Of a stretch of DNA of 64,000 bases, positions 35,972 to 45,000 are shown piece by piece. The stretch comes from Actinomyces vulturis (lineage in GTDB: Bacteria > Actinomycetota > Actinomycetes > Actinomycetales > Actinomycetaceae). The stretch covers positions 248,001-312,000 of the forward strand of contig NZ_LZRK01000004.1 of the NCBI RefSeq assembly GCF_001687305.1, in the 5' to 3' direction. The position numbers and the translations under genes are program-made. Each line of letters starts with the position of its first letter. The first letter of the stretch is position 1. The notes under the pieces are model-generated. The model saw only the letters and a program-made list of their open reading frames with translations, was not told where the DNA came from and did no database searches.

Positions 35972-36001
35972 TACACAATTCCAGGAAAAAAAGAGGATAA
36001 T
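35972..36001 (+). promoter_or_regulatory. helD promoter
   Basis: TACACA (35972-35977) and GATAAT (35996-36001) are separated by 18 nt on the plus strand. The predicted start near 36008 supports the GTG start at 36065 and excludes the upstream ATG at 35939, which would lie before the promoter. Confidence 0.6.
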
Positions 36002-36064
36002 AGATCGCCGCCTAACGCCTGTCGCAGCGCGCTACCCGCGTTCCCTCCCGGAAGGATCAGCCAC

Positions 36065-38476
36065 GTGACTGATACCCGTGTCACTTCAGATAATCCGCAT
36101 GATGACGCGGAATCTGGGGCATCTATCCGTGCTCAACAGATTGCTCACGAGCAGGAACAAGTCACCAAGGCTTACGGTGAGCTCGACCGTCAGCGCGCCT
36201 CTGCACGCCGTTCGCTAGCGCGTATCGAATCACGCGGAAGTAGCGGAACTCACCAAGCACGAACAGAACGTGATGCCTTCGCCGCTCACTACGCCAACCA
36301 GATCACTACGCTCGACAGCGTTGAGGATCGACTCGTCTTTGGGCGCATGGATATGGCACCTGGCTTCCGCGAACCCATCGTGCCAGTTTCCGATTCGCCC
36401 GAGTCTGCGGGACGCACACCGCGTACCGCACAACCCACTGATGAGGTCACCACACACTATGTAGGCCGCGTAGGCTTGCATGATGAGCGACGCAAAGAAG
36501 TGGTGGTGGACTGGCGCGCACCGCTAGCTCGTGGTTTCTACCAGGCCACTCCCACCGATCCGATGGGACTGGTACGGCGGCGTCATATCGCCACCAAGGA
36601 CCGCACCGTCGTAGGCATTGACGATGATTTGCTTGATGCCGAAAGCCTCAACTCCGACAGTGAAGGCATTGCCGCTTCAACCTTACAAGGTGAGGGTGCC
36701 CTTTTCGCGGCGATGAGCCAGGCTCGCGATGGCCGTATGAATGACATTGTGGCAACAATTCAGGCTGAGCAAGATGCCATCGTCACCTCAAACCCTCGTG
36801 GTGTGCTCGTTGTTCAGGGCGGCCCGGGGACGGGGAAGACGGCGGTGGCTTTACACCGTGTGGCCTACCTCTTCTACACCGAACGCGAGCGCCTGGAGCG
36901 TAGTGGTGTTCTCATGTTAGGGCCCTCACGTACCTTTCTGCGTTACGTCGAGCAGGTGCTTCCGAGCCTAGGTGAGACAGGCGTGGTCTCTCGCACCATG
37001 GGTGATCTATTGCCTGGCATTCACGCTACCGCAATGGATTCTCCTGCTGTAGCGGCTCTTAAGGGCGATCTAGCATGGATTGACATTGCACGAAACGCAG
37101 TGCGCCTCTACCAGCGTATTCCGGATAAACCACGCCCCATCATTCTTGATGGGCATACCTTATGGCTTACTCCCGACGACGTGGCTCAAGCCCGTTCACG
37201 CGCTCGCCGTGGCGGAAAGCCCCATAACCAGGCTCGTTCGACCTTTGTTCTGTGGTTATTGGAGCGCCTGACGGACCAGTTTGCTGCATTAACTCACCAA
37301 GATGCTTCGGATCCTGATACGCGCGCATGGATTCGTGAAGATATCCGCACCTGCATGGATGCGCGCCGTGAGATTAACCTGTGTTGGCTTCCGCTCAGTG
37401 ACCAAGGACTACTAGAACGTATTCTTTCTCGTCCTTATGTGCTTGAAGCAGTTGCACCCATGTTGAGTGCTGAGCAGCGTCAGATGCTCCTTCGCCCTGC
37501 GGGCAGCCCGTTGACCACCGCCGATATTCCTCTTCTTGACGAGTTGGGCACGTTACTTGGCCCACTAGACGATGAGCAAATAAAAACTGAGCAGGCCCTT
37601 GCTCGCACCCGCGAGGCTGAGGTCGCCTATGCTGCCCAAGCTATCGAAGGGCAGGGGCTTGGCAATGGCATGGTCAGCGCGGAGATGCTTGCTGATCGCT
37701 TCGCTGATACTGGCCCGGTGATGACGCTTGCTGAGCGCGCTGGCTCGGATCGCTCATGGACTTATGGCCATGTGGTGGTGGATGAGGCCCAGGAACTTCA
37801 CCCCATGGGCTGGCGTGCTCTAGTACGCCGCTGCCCGGTACGTTCGATGACCATCGTGGGCGACTTATCTCAGTTCTCTGGTCCTGTGGCGCCGTCATCA
37901 TGGCGCGAGGCGTTAAGTGCTGTGGCCAGTGATTCCACCCCGATGCGCCGTGAGGTGTTGACGGTCTGTTACCGTACGCCATCGACCATTATGGAGGCTG
38001 CTGAGTCGATGATGCAGGCACTGGGCGCTCCCCCCGCCTATCCGGTGCGCAGCGTGCGTGATTTACCTCAGTGCCTGGCATTGACCACGTTCGATGCGGC
38101 CGACGATCCTGATGCCCTTCGCTCAGTAATTCGCGACGAACTCACTCGCCTGGATTCTTTGGCTGGTAATAATCAGGGACGATTGGCTGTAATTACCTCA
38201 CAGATGCCGCCTGTGGCAGCCGAGTTGCTACAGGATTCTGTTCTTGCCGAGGCAATGGAATCAGAGGACGGCGATCTGCTGCGTGCACGCCTTGCGGTCA
38301 TGACTCCTACATTGTCTAAAGGCTTAGAGTTCGATTCTGTTGTGCTCATTAATCCTATGGAAATTGCTCGCCTCAGTCCTGGGGACGCCTATGTGGCGAT
38401 GACTCGCTCCACGCAGCGCTTGCATGTGATTAGTGATGAGCCGGTCCCTGGGGTGATTCCTCCTGCCATTTCTTGA
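36065..38476 (+). CDS. helD: HelD-like superfamily I ATPase (RNA polymerase recycling factor)
   Basis: HelD/HelR proteins are UvrD/Rep-like ATPases that remove stalled or drug-bound RNA polymerase from DNA, and in actinobacteria some confer rifampicin tolerance. The N-terminus is a long coiled-coil arm (QEQVTKAYGELDRQRASARR). YVGRVGLHDERRKEVVVDWRAP precedes the first RecA-like domain with Walker A GGPGTGKTAVALHRVAYLF. Motif II is VVVDEAQELHPMGW, and late motifs include TVCYRTPSTI and TLSKGLEFDSVVLI. I place the start at GTG 36065 (803 aa), with GGAAGG upstream. It is monocistronic and divergent from the PAC2 gene. Confidence 0.88.
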   Translation: MTDTRVTSDNPHDDAESGASIRAQQIAHEQEQVTKAYGELDRQRASARRSLARIESRGSSGTHQARTERDAFAAHYANQITTLDSVEDRLVFGRMDMAPGFREPIVPVSDSPESAGRTPRTAQPTDEVTTHYVGRVGLHDERRKEVVVDWRAPLARGFYQATPTDPMGLVRRRHIATKDRTVVGIDDDLLDAESLNSDSEGIAASTLQGEGALFAAMSQARDGRMNDIVATIQAEQDAIVTSNPRGVLVVQGGPGTGKTAVALHRVAYLFYTERERLERSGVLMLGPSRTFLRYVEQVLPSLGETGVVSRTMGDLLPGIHATAMDSPAVAALKGDLAWIDIARNAVRLYQRIPDKPRPIILDGHTLWLTPDDVAQARSRARRGGKPHNQARSTFVLWLLERLTDQFAALTHQDASDPDTRAWIREDIRTCMDARREINLCWLPLSDQGLLERILSRPYVLEAVAPMLSAEQRQMLLRPAGSPLTTADIPLLDELGTLLGPLDDEQIKTEQALARTREAEVAYAAQAIEGQGLGNGMVSAEMLADRFADTGPVMTLAERAGSDRSWTYGHVVVDEAQELHPMGWRALVRRCPVRSMTIVGDLSQFSGPVAPSSWREALSAVASDSTPMRREVLTVCYRTPSTIMEAAESMMQALGAPPAYPVRSVRDLPQCLALTTFDAADDPDALRSVIRDELTRLDSLAGNNQGRLAVITSQMPPVAAELLQDSVLAEAMESEDGDLLRARLAVMTPTLSKGLEFDSVVLINPMEIARLSPGDAYVAMTRSTQRLHVISDEPVPGVIPPAIS

Positions 38477-38580
38477 TGTTTTCACCAAACTGATTGCCGT
38501 TTAGCCAGACAGGACAGCAAATTTCTTGTCAGCCCACCACGGTTGGCCTGCAAACCAGGTAGCCTTATCCACGGACCCGT

Positions 38581-38596
38581 TTCCTGTATACAGGAA
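38581..38596. promoter_or_regulatory. 16-bp perfect palindrome upstream of the acyl-CoA ligase gene
   Basis: TTCCTGTATACAGGAA is self-complementary over all 16 bases and lies 34 bp before the ATG. A plausible promoter precedes it (TTGGCC, 17 nt, TATCCA, about 38543-38571). Its position near the transcription start suggests a dimeric repressor operator, for example of the TetR or GntR type. Confidence 0.5.
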
Positions 38597-38630
38597 GCGA
38601 CCACCACATGACAGTTGACCAGGAGGCCTT

Positions 38631-40427
38631 ATGGGTGTTGAGCAGTACATGCGACCACACTACGCACCTGGTGTTCCTGCGGTGATCGCACCCGTCACTG
38701 AGCCCCTGTCATGCATGCTTGATGATGCCGCACGGCGTTACCCTGATCGTGTGGCCCTGGATTTCATGGGTGCCACCACCACCTATCGTGAATTAGCTAC
38801 TGAGGTTGCACGCGCTGCTGAGGCGTTGCGCCGTATTGGTGTGCGCGCCGGTGACGTGGTAGGCGTAATTCTTCCTAACTGCCCCCAGCACGTGGTAGTT
38901 GCTTACGCTGCCTGGCGTATTGGTGCCATTGTGGCTGAGCATAATCCTCTTGCTCCTGCCCAGCAGATCCGTGAGCAGATTGAGATTCATGGTGGCAGGG
39001 TCCTTATCGGCTGGGAAAAGTCCATTGCCACTCTGTCAGACGCCGTAGATTTCGATGCCATGCACGTCTACAGCGTGGATATCACCCGTGCATTACCTCG
39101 CCTTAGTCGTTTCGCGTTGGCTCTCCCCGTCAAGGCTGCTCGTCAGCAACGCCAGCAGATGCGTGCGCCTCGCGTAGCTGGTGTGCACTCCTGGGACACT
39201 CTGGTTGCCAACTCCCCTACCATTGCTCGCAACGCTCCCCTCCCTAATGTTGACGACGTGGCCACCCTTCTCTACACCGGTGGCACCACTGGCACCCCCA
39301 AGGCCGTCATGCTCACTCACACTAACCTGCGATCGAATGCAGAGATGAGTCTGGCGTGGGCTAGCCAGACCTGTGAAATGGGGCAGGAAACTTTCTACGG
39401 AGTGTTGCCTTTCTTCCATGCCTTTGGTCTTTCTTTATCACTGTTGTGTGCAGTGGGACTTGCTGCCAGCCAAGTAGTGTTACCCAAATTCAGTGCTGAC
39501 ATGGTCCTTGATGCGTGGAAACGCCGCCCTGCAACTTTCTTCCCTGGCGTTCCCGTAATGTTTGACCGCATTGTTAAGCGCGCTGAAGAACGCGGCGCGG
39601 ACCTTTCCAGTTGCAAAATTGCCGTGTGTGGCGCTGCGTCTACTCCGGCCGAAGTGGCCAAGAAATGGGAAGACTTTACTCAAGGCATCATCATTGAAGG
39701 CTACGGCATGACCGAAGCCTCCCCCATCATCCTTGGCAATCCCATTTCTCCCGAACGTCGCCCTGGCGCTCTAGGTGTTCCTTACCCCTCCACTGAGATT
39801 CGTCTTATCGATCCGGATGATCCCGATCCTGAAAACGAAGTACCTCAAGGTGAGGTTGGTGAGATTATTTGCCGTGGTCCTCAAGTTTGTGCGGGATATT
39901 GGGAAAATCCCGAAGAAACTGATGCCCTCATTCTTCCTGGTGGATGGCTGCGTACTGGGGACCTTGCACGCAAGGAAGATGATGATTTCATCGTCATGGC
40001 GGATCGCCGCAAAGAACTCATCATTTCCGGAGGATTCAACATTTACCCCACTGAGGTTGAAGCAGTTCTCCGCGCAATGCCTGAGGTTGAGGATGTTGCC
40101 GTGGTGGGTTTGCCTGGTGAAGCCGGTAATGAATCCGTAGTGGCTGCTATTGTGACTCGCTCTGGTGAAACAGTCACCTTGGAGCAGGTGCGTGCCTGGG
40201 CAGAAAAAAACCTATCCCACTATGCGCTCCCCCGCCAGATCGCTGTACTTAACGAATTACCCCGTTCGCAGATCGGTAAGGTTCTTCGCCGTGTTGTCCG
40301 CGAAGAGTTGATGGCCTCACGTGAGAATGGTGAGCCCTCAGTTGCCGAAAGTGTGAGCCAGGCAGCCAAGAATGCCGCTGCTAGCGTCAGCCAAGCCTTA
40401 AGTGAGCGCCGTAAACCCAACGAGTAA
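38631..40427 (+). CDS. fadD: Long-chain fatty-acid--CoA ligase (AMP-forming)
   Basis: This enzyme activates fatty acids to acyl-AMP and then acyl-CoA. The 598-residue ANL-superfamily protein has the P-loop TLLYTGGTTGTPKAVMLTHTN, VLPFFHAFG, the A5 motif EGYGMTEASP, GWLRTGDLARKEDDDFIVMADR with hinge and nucleotide contacts, KELIISGGFNIYPTEVE, and the catalytic A10 Lys in LPRSQIGKVLRRVVREEL. A C-terminal tail of about 40 residues, rich in Ala, Ser and Val, is unusual. AGGAGG lies 4-5 nt upstream of the ATG. Chain-length preference cannot be read. It is probably co-transcribed with the GNAT gene 14 bp downstream. Confidence 0.92.
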   Translation: MGVEQYMRPHYAPGVPAVIAPVTEPLSCMLDDAARRYPDRVALDFMGATTTYRELATEVARAAEALRRIGVRAGDVVGVILPNCPQHVVVAYAAWRIGAIVAEHNPLAPAQQIREQIEIHGGRVLIGWEKSIATLSDAVDFDAMHVYSVDITRALPRLSRFALALPVKAARQQRQQMRAPRVAGVHSWDTLVANSPTIARNAPLPNVDDVATLLYTGGTTGTPKAVMLTHTNLRSNAEMSLAWASQTCEMGQETFYGVLPFFHAFGLSLSLLCAVGLAASQVVLPKFSADMVLDAWKRRPATFFPGVPVMFDRIVKRAEERGADLSSCKIAVCGAASTPAEVAKKWEDFTQGIIIEGYGMTEASPIILGNPISPERRPGALGVPYPSTEIRLIDPDDPDPENEVPQGEVGEIICRGPQVCAGYWENPEETDALILPGGWLRTGDLARKEDDDFIVMADRRKELIISGGFNIYPTEVEAVLRAMPEVEDVAVVGLPGEAGNESVVAAIVTRSGETVTLEQVRAWAEKNLSHYALPRQIAVLNELPRSQIGKVLRRVVREELMASRENGEPSVAESVSQAAKNAAASVSQALSERRKPNE

Positions 40428-40441
40428 GGACGTTTCGCCAC

Positions 40442-41017
40442 ATGTCTGAAAAACCCTCAGCACATTTTGTTCGCCCTGCCCGCCACGAGGACTGCCAAGC
40501 ACTCTCTGAAGCACACAGCGCCGCGATGCGTTTAAGTATGGAAGCAGGCCTAGGCGCTCCTCTCCCCGATGGTTATGCCGCCATGATGGCTCCCGAAGTA
40601 GTATCCACCGGTTGGGAGTACACACTGTCTAATCCCCCAAGCCCTGAGCACCAGGTACTTGTGGCTACCGCCGAGGGAACTGTGGTGGGTGTAGCTGCCT
40701 TGGCGCCGTCACCGGGGCGCGAGGATGCCGAGCCAGTGAGTGACGAACCAACTGACGTTCCCAAGGCATTCGAGATTGTGGCCTTGGCCGTCGCCCCAGA
40801 ACATCACAAACAGGGACACGGTTCTCGCCTGCTCACCGCATGTGCCGATATTGCCCATCACAATGGTGCAAACGTGCTGCTCATGTGGGCTGTGCGCGGA
40901 GATGACTCCTACACGCGACTCCTCACTGGTTCGGGCATGGCTCCCACCGGTGCGCAGCGTCACCTCGACATTGCCGATGGCATTGATGAGGTCTGCTGGG
41001 CAGCAACACTTGACTGA
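40442..41017 (+). CDS. GNAT-family N-acetyltransferase
   Basis: The 191-residue protein has a GNAT fold. The acetyl-CoA-binding motif A is visible as IVALAVAPEHHKQGHGSRLLTACADIA, with the Q/R-x-x-G-x-G pattern. FVRPARHEDCQALSEAH at the N-terminus is also typical. The substrate is unknown. It begins 14 bp after the acyl-CoA ligase gene and is likely in the same operon. It converges with the M16 peptidase gene. The first about 80 residues are more divergent, containing the SxEAGLGAPLPDGY segment. Confidence 0.85.
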   Translation: MSEKPSAHFVRPARHEDCQALSEAHSAAMRLSMEAGLGAPLPDGYAAMMAPEVVSTGWEYTLSNPPSPEHQVLVATAEGTVVGVAALAPSPGREDAEPVSDEPTDVPKAFEIVALAVAPEHHKQGHGSRLLTACADIAHHNGANVLLMWAVRGDDSYTRLLTGSGMAPTGAQRHLDIADGIDEVCWAATLD

Positions 41018-41156
41018 TAAGGCAGTGGCCCGAACCATTCCGGCTAGTTATGACGCTCGAAGTGACAACGGCACCAAATCCGTCGACCAGGCCACGCTCG
41101 GGCACGATGAACGAGCACAGCACTACTCCACCGCAGCCCACATACTGAACTGGTAC

Positions 41157-42515
41157 TCAGTTAGCTTCAGGGCCCACAAGCACGCGGCAGCGCGGCTGAG
41201 AAGCAAGGAATGCAGCCAACTGCTGGATGTCTTCAGCGGTGACAGCATCAAGCAGTTCAAGGTTGTAGTCCATAGAACGCAGGCGGCCAGTAATCACTTC
41301 GGCGCGACCCAAACGCCCCATACGGGACAAAGAATCTTCGCTCCCCAGCACCATCGCTCCACGCAGTTGGCCACGAGCACGCGCGAGTTCTTCCTCATCC
41401 ACGCCATCAGCAGCCATACGCTCAAATTCGCCCACAAGCAAGTCATAGACCGCAGACACGTCCTTCGGTGCGCATCCGGCATACATGCCAAAGGCGCCAG
41501 AATCTGCGTAAGGAACATCAAAAGCGTAAGTGGAATAAGCCAGACCGCGCTTTTCACGAATTTCTTGAAATAGGCGTGAACTCATGCCGCCACCAAGAAT
41601 GGTGGTAAGCATCGACATGGACCAGCGACGCTCATCACCACTGGGAATACCCGCACAGCCCACGTAAAGATGAGCTTGTTCAGTTTCACGTGCCACGAAT
41701 TCATCATGAACCACAGGGACAGTGGCGCTGAGCAATTCACTACGGCGAGCGCGAGGAGCCTGATCGGGATCAACTGACCAACCGGCACGCTCAACGTGAC
41801 GGGCAATCTGCTCACACACGGCGTCATGGTCCACTACACCGGCCACAGCTACGACAAGTGAATCAGAAGCATAGGTCTGCTTGTAGTGCTCCCAAATAGC
41901 ATCACGGCTCACAGCCTGGACAGTGGCAGGAGTTCCCCCCACAGGACGGCCCAGCGGAGTGCCTGTTCCAAATACAGCACGAGCAAAAGCCTCATGAGCC
42001 ACGTCGCCTGGGTCATCAGCGGATTCCGCCAGTTCAGCCACGATGACACCGCGTTCGGTAGCAACCTCATGGGGATCAAGGACGGAAGACGTAACCATGT
42101 CAGTGACAATGTCAAGAGCCTGGGGAACATCATGGCCCTGGACGCGCGCATAATAGGAAGTGTGTTCCTTGGAGGTGGCAGCGTTGGACTCACCACCGAT
42201 AAAGTCGAATGCACGAGCGATCTCACGAGCATCACGAGTAGGCGTGCCCTTAAACAAGAGGTGCTCGAGAAAATGAGTAGAGCCCTCATGCCCCGCTAAT
42301 TCATCGCGGCTTCCCACACCAAACCACATCCCCAGGCTTGCACTACGCAGACCGGGAACGTGTTCGGTAATCACCCGCACGCCACCGGGGAGAATTGAGC
42401 GACGGATGTGCGCACCATCGTCAATGAGATTGAGTTCGGTGCCGTCAGTACCTGCAGAGGCGTTGATTAGGCAGTTTTCGGAGAATGTCGTGGTCATGTC
42501 AGGGGCTTGAGTCAC
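41157..42515 (-). CDS. M16-family zinc metallopeptidase
   Basis: This is an insulinase/processing-peptidase-like protein of 452 residues. The inverted zinc motif H-x-x-E-H is present as STHFLEHLLFKGT, and the third ligand region is ERGVIVAELAESADDPGD. The N-terminal RRSILPGGVRVITEHVPG and the second inactive domain (EKRGLAYSTYAFDVPYAD) match actinobacterial M16 members, which usually follow pnp. Here the gene for the helical protein intervenes. It may act in peptide turnover; its substrate is unknown. GTG at 42515 has AAGGTAGAG upstream; ATG at 42497 is an alternative start. Confidence 0.92.
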   Translation of the reverse strand: MTQAPDMTTTFSENCLINASAGTDGTELNLIDDGAHIRRSILPGGVRVITEHVPGLRSASLGMWFGVGSRDELAGHEGSTHFLEHLLFKGTPTRDAREIARAFDFIGGESNAATSKEHTSYYARVQGHDVPQALDIVTDMVTSSVLDPHEVATERGVIVAELAESADDPGDVAHEAFARAVFGTGTPLGRPVGGTPATVQAVSRDAIWEHYKQTYASDSLVVAVAGVVDHDAVCEQIARHVERAGWSVDPDQAPRARRSELLSATVPVVHDEFVARETEQAHLYVGCAGIPSGDERRWSMSMLTTILGGGMSSRLFQEIREKRGLAYSTYAFDVPYADSGAFGMYAGCAPKDVSAVYDLLVGEFERMAADGVDEEELARARGQLRGAMVLGSEDSLSRMGRLGRAEVITGRLRSMDYNLELLDAVTAEDIQQLAAFLASQPRCRVLVGPEAN

Positions 42516-42575
42516 GCGACAACTCTACCTTGCGCACCCCAACAGCAACATTTCGCTTTCAGTGGGGGCGGACAC

Positions 42576-44657
42576 TTAGTGAGCGAAACCGGATTCGTCG
42601 TAAGCCTGAAGAATCGTCTGAACCACGGCACGTAGGTCTGGACATTCGTGATCGCTCCAGCACTCTTCCATGATTTGAGCGATTTCGGTGGCTGTTGACT
42701 CATCCTCATCTTCGATGGCAATTTGCATACGAACGGCATAAGCCAGTGCAAGAGTGTGCTCGATCTTTGCTGAAGTGAGTGAGCCTAAGCGGTCGATGAC
42801 ATCATCAATGGCTTGAATGGATGACTGACGGTAGTCAGGATCATCGGAAGCAACAGCGGCATAACGCACTGCGCCGTCGGCATACATCTCATCACAGACA
42901 CGGACTACACGCTGCATGGCACGATCCCCGTGACGCACGCGAGCAGTCACCTCATCGACGTGAGCGCGATGAATGCCATCCTCCCCCACATATTCTTCAG
43001 GGTAACGAGCATCCCGATTAGCCATAGCCTGAGCAGCGTTGGTGTTGACCATAGAATCTGCGGCCCATTGACGCAGCGGATCGTAGCCCATTTCTGAGGC
43101 GTCAATCCAGATGCTGTACAGGGTTTCAACCGCAATCATGCGACCGTTGCCTTCAGTGTCGTTGGCAAATTCGTCAACGATTTTGCGAGCGATTGTGGTG
43201 TAGTTTTCCCACTCATCGGACTTGGTCATATGCTCAGTGGCCAACTCTTTAAGCGAGTCTTCGGTAAAAATCTGGCCCTGGGCAAGAACCGTCTCATCAT
43301 TTTCATCAACCAGTTCCACCGCGTCAACGAGCGAGTCAATGGCTTCGCCATCATCGCTCATCGCCATAATGGTGCGGATCGCATCGGCATGAATGGCCAC
43401 CTTGCGACGCCAGTGAGACATAGCAAGAAAGGACAGATGCGCCATAATGCTGCGTGCGCTGGGATTGTTGCGCAGGCGCGGGCGCGAGTCCCAGACAGTC
43501 CAAGCTACGTCATACAGACTGGAGACGTGATCATCACTGGCCATGCAGTAGGCCACGAGCATCTGAAGATCCCTGGTAAACAGAGAATCACCAACGAGAG
43601 AATCTTCGTCCGTTTCCTGTCCTTGTAGGGCTAGCGCATTGAGTTTGCGCAGGGCCTTTGTGAGACTCTCATAGGAGTCCTCAGTGAGTTCAATGGGCGT
43701 ATAGGAGAACGTATCGGTGGGGTGTGCCGCTGGATCGTTCCACAAAATTGGGTAGCCCAAATCATGTTCTGTGCGCAGCAGTGCGCGGCGGCATGAGGCG
43801 GCTTCTTGGACGAAACGAAGAGGATCAGCACTACCAAGAATTTCATGGAGGTCCATGCGTGCACGCAAGCGTTCCAAAGAAAGCATGTTCCCACTGCGAT
43901 CTACCTCAGTCAGTGCACTGGGGGTAATAAGCAGCATTTCGAGTTCGTCCAGGCGCGTGTGTGCGTAGGAGGAAATCATGGAAGTGGGCAGTTCTGAATC
44001 GATAATATTGCCACACCAGATAATCCAGTCACGTAGTGCCTGGCGCAAGATTTCAACGGCGGCAACATCTTGATCCTCGGAGGCAGATTCTTCAATAATT
44101 CCGCGCAATCGCGTCCAAGCTTCATCAGGGTCTGTAGGTCCACACCCCAGATGTTCACAAGCGTATTCGGCTGCATTGAGGCGGGCGGTGAGTACCATCG
44201 GGACGTTGGCGAAACGCGAGGATTTCAGACGGTCAACGGCTCCGTCCACCACATCTTGCGCTTCTTTGTTCCGGCCCGCTTGAGCCATAATCGAGGCGCA
44301 GGTGGTGTAAATAATGAACAGAGAGCCCACCACAGTTTCTTCTTCCATGGCGGCTGAAGTGAATTCGAGAACCGCAGCACGGGCAAGTGCATCCTCTGCG
44401 GCACGCAGCTGATCCTTCTTTGATAAGTCAGCATGGATGGCCCCTTGAACCACAATAGAACAGGTGCTTGCGGCTGCTGACCAAATTACCGGGTCATAGG
44501 AACGCGACGACGACGTGATGGGGTCAAGAAGTCCTAGGAAAGGCTCGGCTAGTTTGGTGACTTCACTCCACTGACCGGCCTGTGCAGCACCTGCCAGGCG
44601 TGTGAACTCACGGCGCACCTGGGCAAGATCAGGCTGATCAGAATCGAAGACACTCAT
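42576..44657 (-). CDS. Large helical protein of unknown function
   Basis: I do not recognise a family. The 693-residue product, from MSVFDSDQ, is acidic and appears almost entirely alpha-helical, with many Ala/Leu/Glu-rich helix pairs suggestive of TPR-like or HEAT-like solenoid repeats. There is no signal peptide, membrane segment or obvious catalytic motif. I prefer the ATG at 44657 to that at 44753; the ribosome site is weak in both cases. It lies between the M16 peptidase gene (60 bp) and pnp (343 bp, with a terminator for pnp). A scaffold or regulatory role is possible but unproven. Confidence 0.75.
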   Translation of the reverse strand: MSVFDSDQPDLAQVRREFTRLAGAAQAGQWSEVTKLAEPFLGLLDPITSSSRSYDPVIWSAAASTCSIVVQGAIHADLSKKDQLRAAEDALARAAVLEFTSAAMEEETVVGSLFIIYTTCASIMAQAGRNKEAQDVVDGAVDRLKSSRFANVPMVLTARLNAAEYACEHLGCGPTDPDEAWTRLRGIIEESASEDQDVAAVEILRQALRDWIIWCGNIIDSELPTSMISSYAHTRLDELEMLLITPSALTEVDRSGNMLSLERLRARMDLHEILGSADPLRFVQEAASCRRALLRTEHDLGYPILWNDPAAHPTDTFSYTPIELTEDSYESLTKALRKLNALALQGQETDEDSLVGDSLFTRDLQMLVAYCMASDDHVSSLYDVAWTVWDSRPRLRNNPSARSIMAHLSFLAMSHWRRKVAIHADAIRTIMAMSDDGEAIDSLVDAVELVDENDETVLAQGQIFTEDSLKELATEHMTKSDEWENYTTIARKIVDEFANDTEGNGRMIAVETLYSIWIDASEMGYDPLRQWAADSMVNTNAAQAMANRDARYPEEYVGEDGIHRAHVDEVTARVRHGDRAMQRVVRVCDEMYADGAVRYAAVASDDPDYRQSSIQAIDDVIDRLGSLTSAKIEHTLALAYAVRMQIAIEDEDESTATEIAQIMEECWSDHECPDLRAVVQTILQAYDESGFAH

Positions 44658-44828
44658 GGCCACTAGTTTACGTGGTGGTGCAAGTTGAGATGAATGAGCG
44701 ATTTTTCTTGGATTCTCACAAGTCTTCTGTATGTTTTGGCTGATAACCAACAAACGAATGAGAGAAAGTCCCTCTCCGGCTTGTCAGGTTAATGTGCAGC
44801 ATCGGTAAGGACCGTGACAAAACTCAAA

Positions 44829-44856
44829 ACAACTGAAAACTGACAACTGAAAACTG
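44829..44856. repeat. 14-bp tandem duplication
   Basis: ACAACTGAAAACTG occurs twice in direct succession (44829-44842 and 44843-44856) without mismatch, about 170 bp upstream of the helical-protein start. It could be a slippage product or a duplicated regulator site. Confidence 0.7.
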
Positions 44857-44894
44857 ATTGTAGGTATCAGGGAAGACTCTCAGAAAGCATATTG

Positions 44895-44936
44895 ATGACG
44901 GTGGGCCCGCCAGTTTCCTGGCGGGCCCACCGTCAT
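44895..44936 (-). terminator. pnp terminator, 19-bp stem
   Basis: Arms ATGACGGTGGGCCCGCCAG (44895-44913) and its perfect complement (44918-44936) flank a TTTC loop, 65 bp after the pnp stop. The stem is very GC-rich and lacks a U-tract. Confidence 0.8.
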
Positions 44937-45000
44937 ATCGCGCAAGGTCTTTCAGTGTTCACCATGCCCTAGGGCTAGGTTGATCTGAAGGCAATGAGAA

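Larger units (their letters stand above)
44658..45000. other. Intergenic region between the helical-protein gene and pnp
   Basis: This is 343 bp without a gene. It holds a perfect 14-bp tandem duplication at 44829-44856 and the pnp terminator at 44895-44936. The promoter of the helical-protein gene should lie in the first part. Confidence 0.6.
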
